Source of the DNA: Allomeiothermus silvanus DSM 9946
GTDB lineage: Bacteria > Deinococcota > Deinococci > Deinococcales > Thermaceae
Length of the DNA: 64,000 nucleotides
Direction of reading: 5' to 3'
Assembly (NCBI RefSeq): GCF_000092125.1
Contig: NC_014212.1
Coordinates: 1-64,000, forward strand
The position numbers were made by a program, and so were the translations under genes. Positions 63,194 to 64,000 of the stretch are shown here, piece after piece. Below the pieces are notes generated by a model. It ran no database searches. It was not told the origin of the DNA and saw nothing but the letters and a program-made list of their open reading frames with translations. Positions within the stretch are counted from its first letter, which is position 1. Every line of letters starts with the position of its first letter.

Positions 63194-63280
63194 ATGGCAG
63201 AGCGCGTTGTCATCGTTATCGGAGGCGGCCCAGGGATGGGCCGTGCGGTTGCCCAGGGTTTCGTGCAAGCTAAGAAATAG
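63194..63280 (+). pseudogene. Truncated SDR N-terminus
   Basis: A 28-codon frame, ATG 63194 to TAG 63278-63280, encodes ERVVIVIGGGPGMGRAVAQG, the start of a Rossmann-fold SDR: beta strand, GGGPGMG loop and the following helix. It stops after FVQAKK, where a full enzyme would continue for over 200 residues. Probably the remaining 5' end of a deleted gene. It lies 4 bp after the SnoaL-like gene and 6 bp before the kinase gene. Confidence 0.6.
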
Positions 63281-63286
63281 CCTTTT

Positions 63287-64000
63287 ATGGTCATCCAGTC
63301 GAATCAAAACCGCCTCGAGCGCCGCCTAGGGGAGCTTTCCACCCTTAACCGCATCCTCGAGGTGCTCAACTCTGAAGCCGATTTCGAGCGGGCCCTCGAG
63401 ACTGCCTTGCACGAACTGGTGGAACTGCTGGGCCTTAGCACGGGCTGGGTCTTTTTGACCCGGATGGAGCCGGGAGATGCCCACCAGGGCGGCTTCAGCC
63501 TAGCTGGGTTTGCCGGGCTGCCGCCCGCGCTCGATCGGGGGGAACAAGCCTGCTTGCGCGAAGCCGGTTGCGACTGCCAGTGGCTTTTCAAGAAGGGCCG
63601 CTTGGACAAGGGCGTCAACATTGTGGAGTGCAGCCGCCTGGAGAGCGCTGAGGGCGACAAAGGCGGCCTCGAGGTCCACGCCAGCGTGCCGATCCTGGCC
63701 GAGCCAGGGCCGGTGGGCATCCTGAACCTAGCCTCACCCGGGCCCGACCCCTTCGACCCCGAGACCCTGGAGTTTCTAACCGCGGTAGGCCGGGCTTTGG
63801 GGTTGGCTTTCAAACGGGCCCGACTCCAGGAGCAACGCACCCGCGAGCGCGAAGCCCTGGCCACCTTGGAGGAACGGGCCCGGCTGGCGCGGGAGATGCA
63901 CGACTCGGTGGCCCAGCTTTTGTTCGCCGCTGACCTCTCGCTGCGGGTAGCCCGAGAGGGGCCGAATGAACAGCGGGAAACAGCGCTCGAGCGCTCCGCT
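63287..64000 (+). CDS. GAF-domain sensor histidine kinase (N-terminal part, runs off the window)
   Basis: The first 238 codons are in the window. After a helical segment (RLEGELSTLNRIL-like region, about residues 9-30), residues about 35-175 form a GAF domain containing CLREAGCDCQW and IVECSRLES, four cysteines that could bind iron-sulfur or heme, and VGILNLASPGPDPFDPETLE. A dimerisation helix and the HisKA_3 phosphoacceptor REMHDSVAQLLF follow. This is the NarX/DegS-like histidine kinase class, with the ATPase domain beyond the edge. Signal and partner regulator are unknown. Confidence 0.85.
   Translation, partial: MVIQSNQNRLERRLGELSTLNRILEVLNSEADFERALETALHELVELLGLSTGWVFLTRMEPGDAHQGGFSLAGFAGLPPALDRGEQACLREAGCDCQWLFKKGRLDKGVNIVECSRLESAEGDKGGLEVHASVPILAEPGPVGILNLASPGPDPFDPETLEFLTAVGRALGLAFKRARLQEQRTREREALATLEERARLAREMHDSVAQLLFAADLSLRVAREGPNEQRETALERSA

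Overview
The window looks like a chromosomal origin region from the family Thermaceae (Deinococcota), most likely Meiothermus or Allomeiothermus silvanus. This rests on the GC-rich, CTC-GAG-rich coding style, a 16S rRNA gene standing alone without a 23S-5S operon (a Thermaceae habit), a PriA without helicase motifs (described for the related Deinococcus), and family resemblance of GlnK, P450 and pyruvate kinase to Thermus proteins as remembered. No database search was possible.

Layout. 0-5.6 kb: dnaA, an oriC with twelve DnaA-box-like 9-mers plus DnaA-trios, dnaN, and a glycolytic pair eno-pyk. 5.6-8.8 kb: a cytochrome P450 and the 16S rRNA gene, both on the minus strand. 8.8-14 kb: an insertion-sequence zone. 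An IS481-like element abuts the 16S promoter, an IS701/IS4-like element has inserted into its terminal repeat, and an IS256-family element splits an envelope-protein gene. 14-24.6 kb: TrmL, glnK-amtB, HrcA, a prenyl synthase, PspA with a small membrane partner, a lipoprotein, the second copy of the IS701/IS4-like element, dxs and a metallo-beta-lactamase-fold protein.

24.6-38.4 kb: small membrane and zinc-ribbon proteins, a LysM glycosidase, a nucleoside hydrolase, a prolyl oligopeptidase, a Uma2 nuclease, a molybdopterin oxidoreductase coupled to a pRiA4b ORF-3 protein, an MFS carrier and a RocB-like M20 peptidase. 38.5-47.5 kb: priA, a dense hairpin cluster, a sugar ABC operon with epimerase and LacI regulator, ilvE and nrdR. 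47.5-52.1 kb: a degenerate SDR and an array of GNAT acetyltransferase genes in several states of decay, including a methyltransferase-GNAT chimera and a tandem GNAT gene split by one stop codon.

52.1-64 kb: a phosphoesterase, a 39-bp tandem repeat, a C45-type acyltransferase, a macro-domain protein, recF, a TSUP carrier, a DciA-like protein with an extra zinc-ribbon motif, a YgjP-type peptidase, an HTH protein, an ankyrin protein, an SDR-glyoxalase fusion overlapping queA, small proteins, and the first 238 codons of a GAF histidine kinase.

Together the genes cover replication initiation and restart (dnaA, dnaN, recF, dciA, priA), isoprenoid supply and use (dxs, prenyl synthase, possibly P450), nitrogen uptake (glnK-amtB) and sugar import. 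The most unusual signals are the IS junction at the 16S promoter, the predicted pseudohelicase PriA, the decaying GNAT array, the palindrome cluster at 40.7-40.85 kb, mini-hairpins of one shape at three intergenic sites, and a recurring leaderless-promoter arrangement (-10 hexamer 6-9 nt before the start codon).
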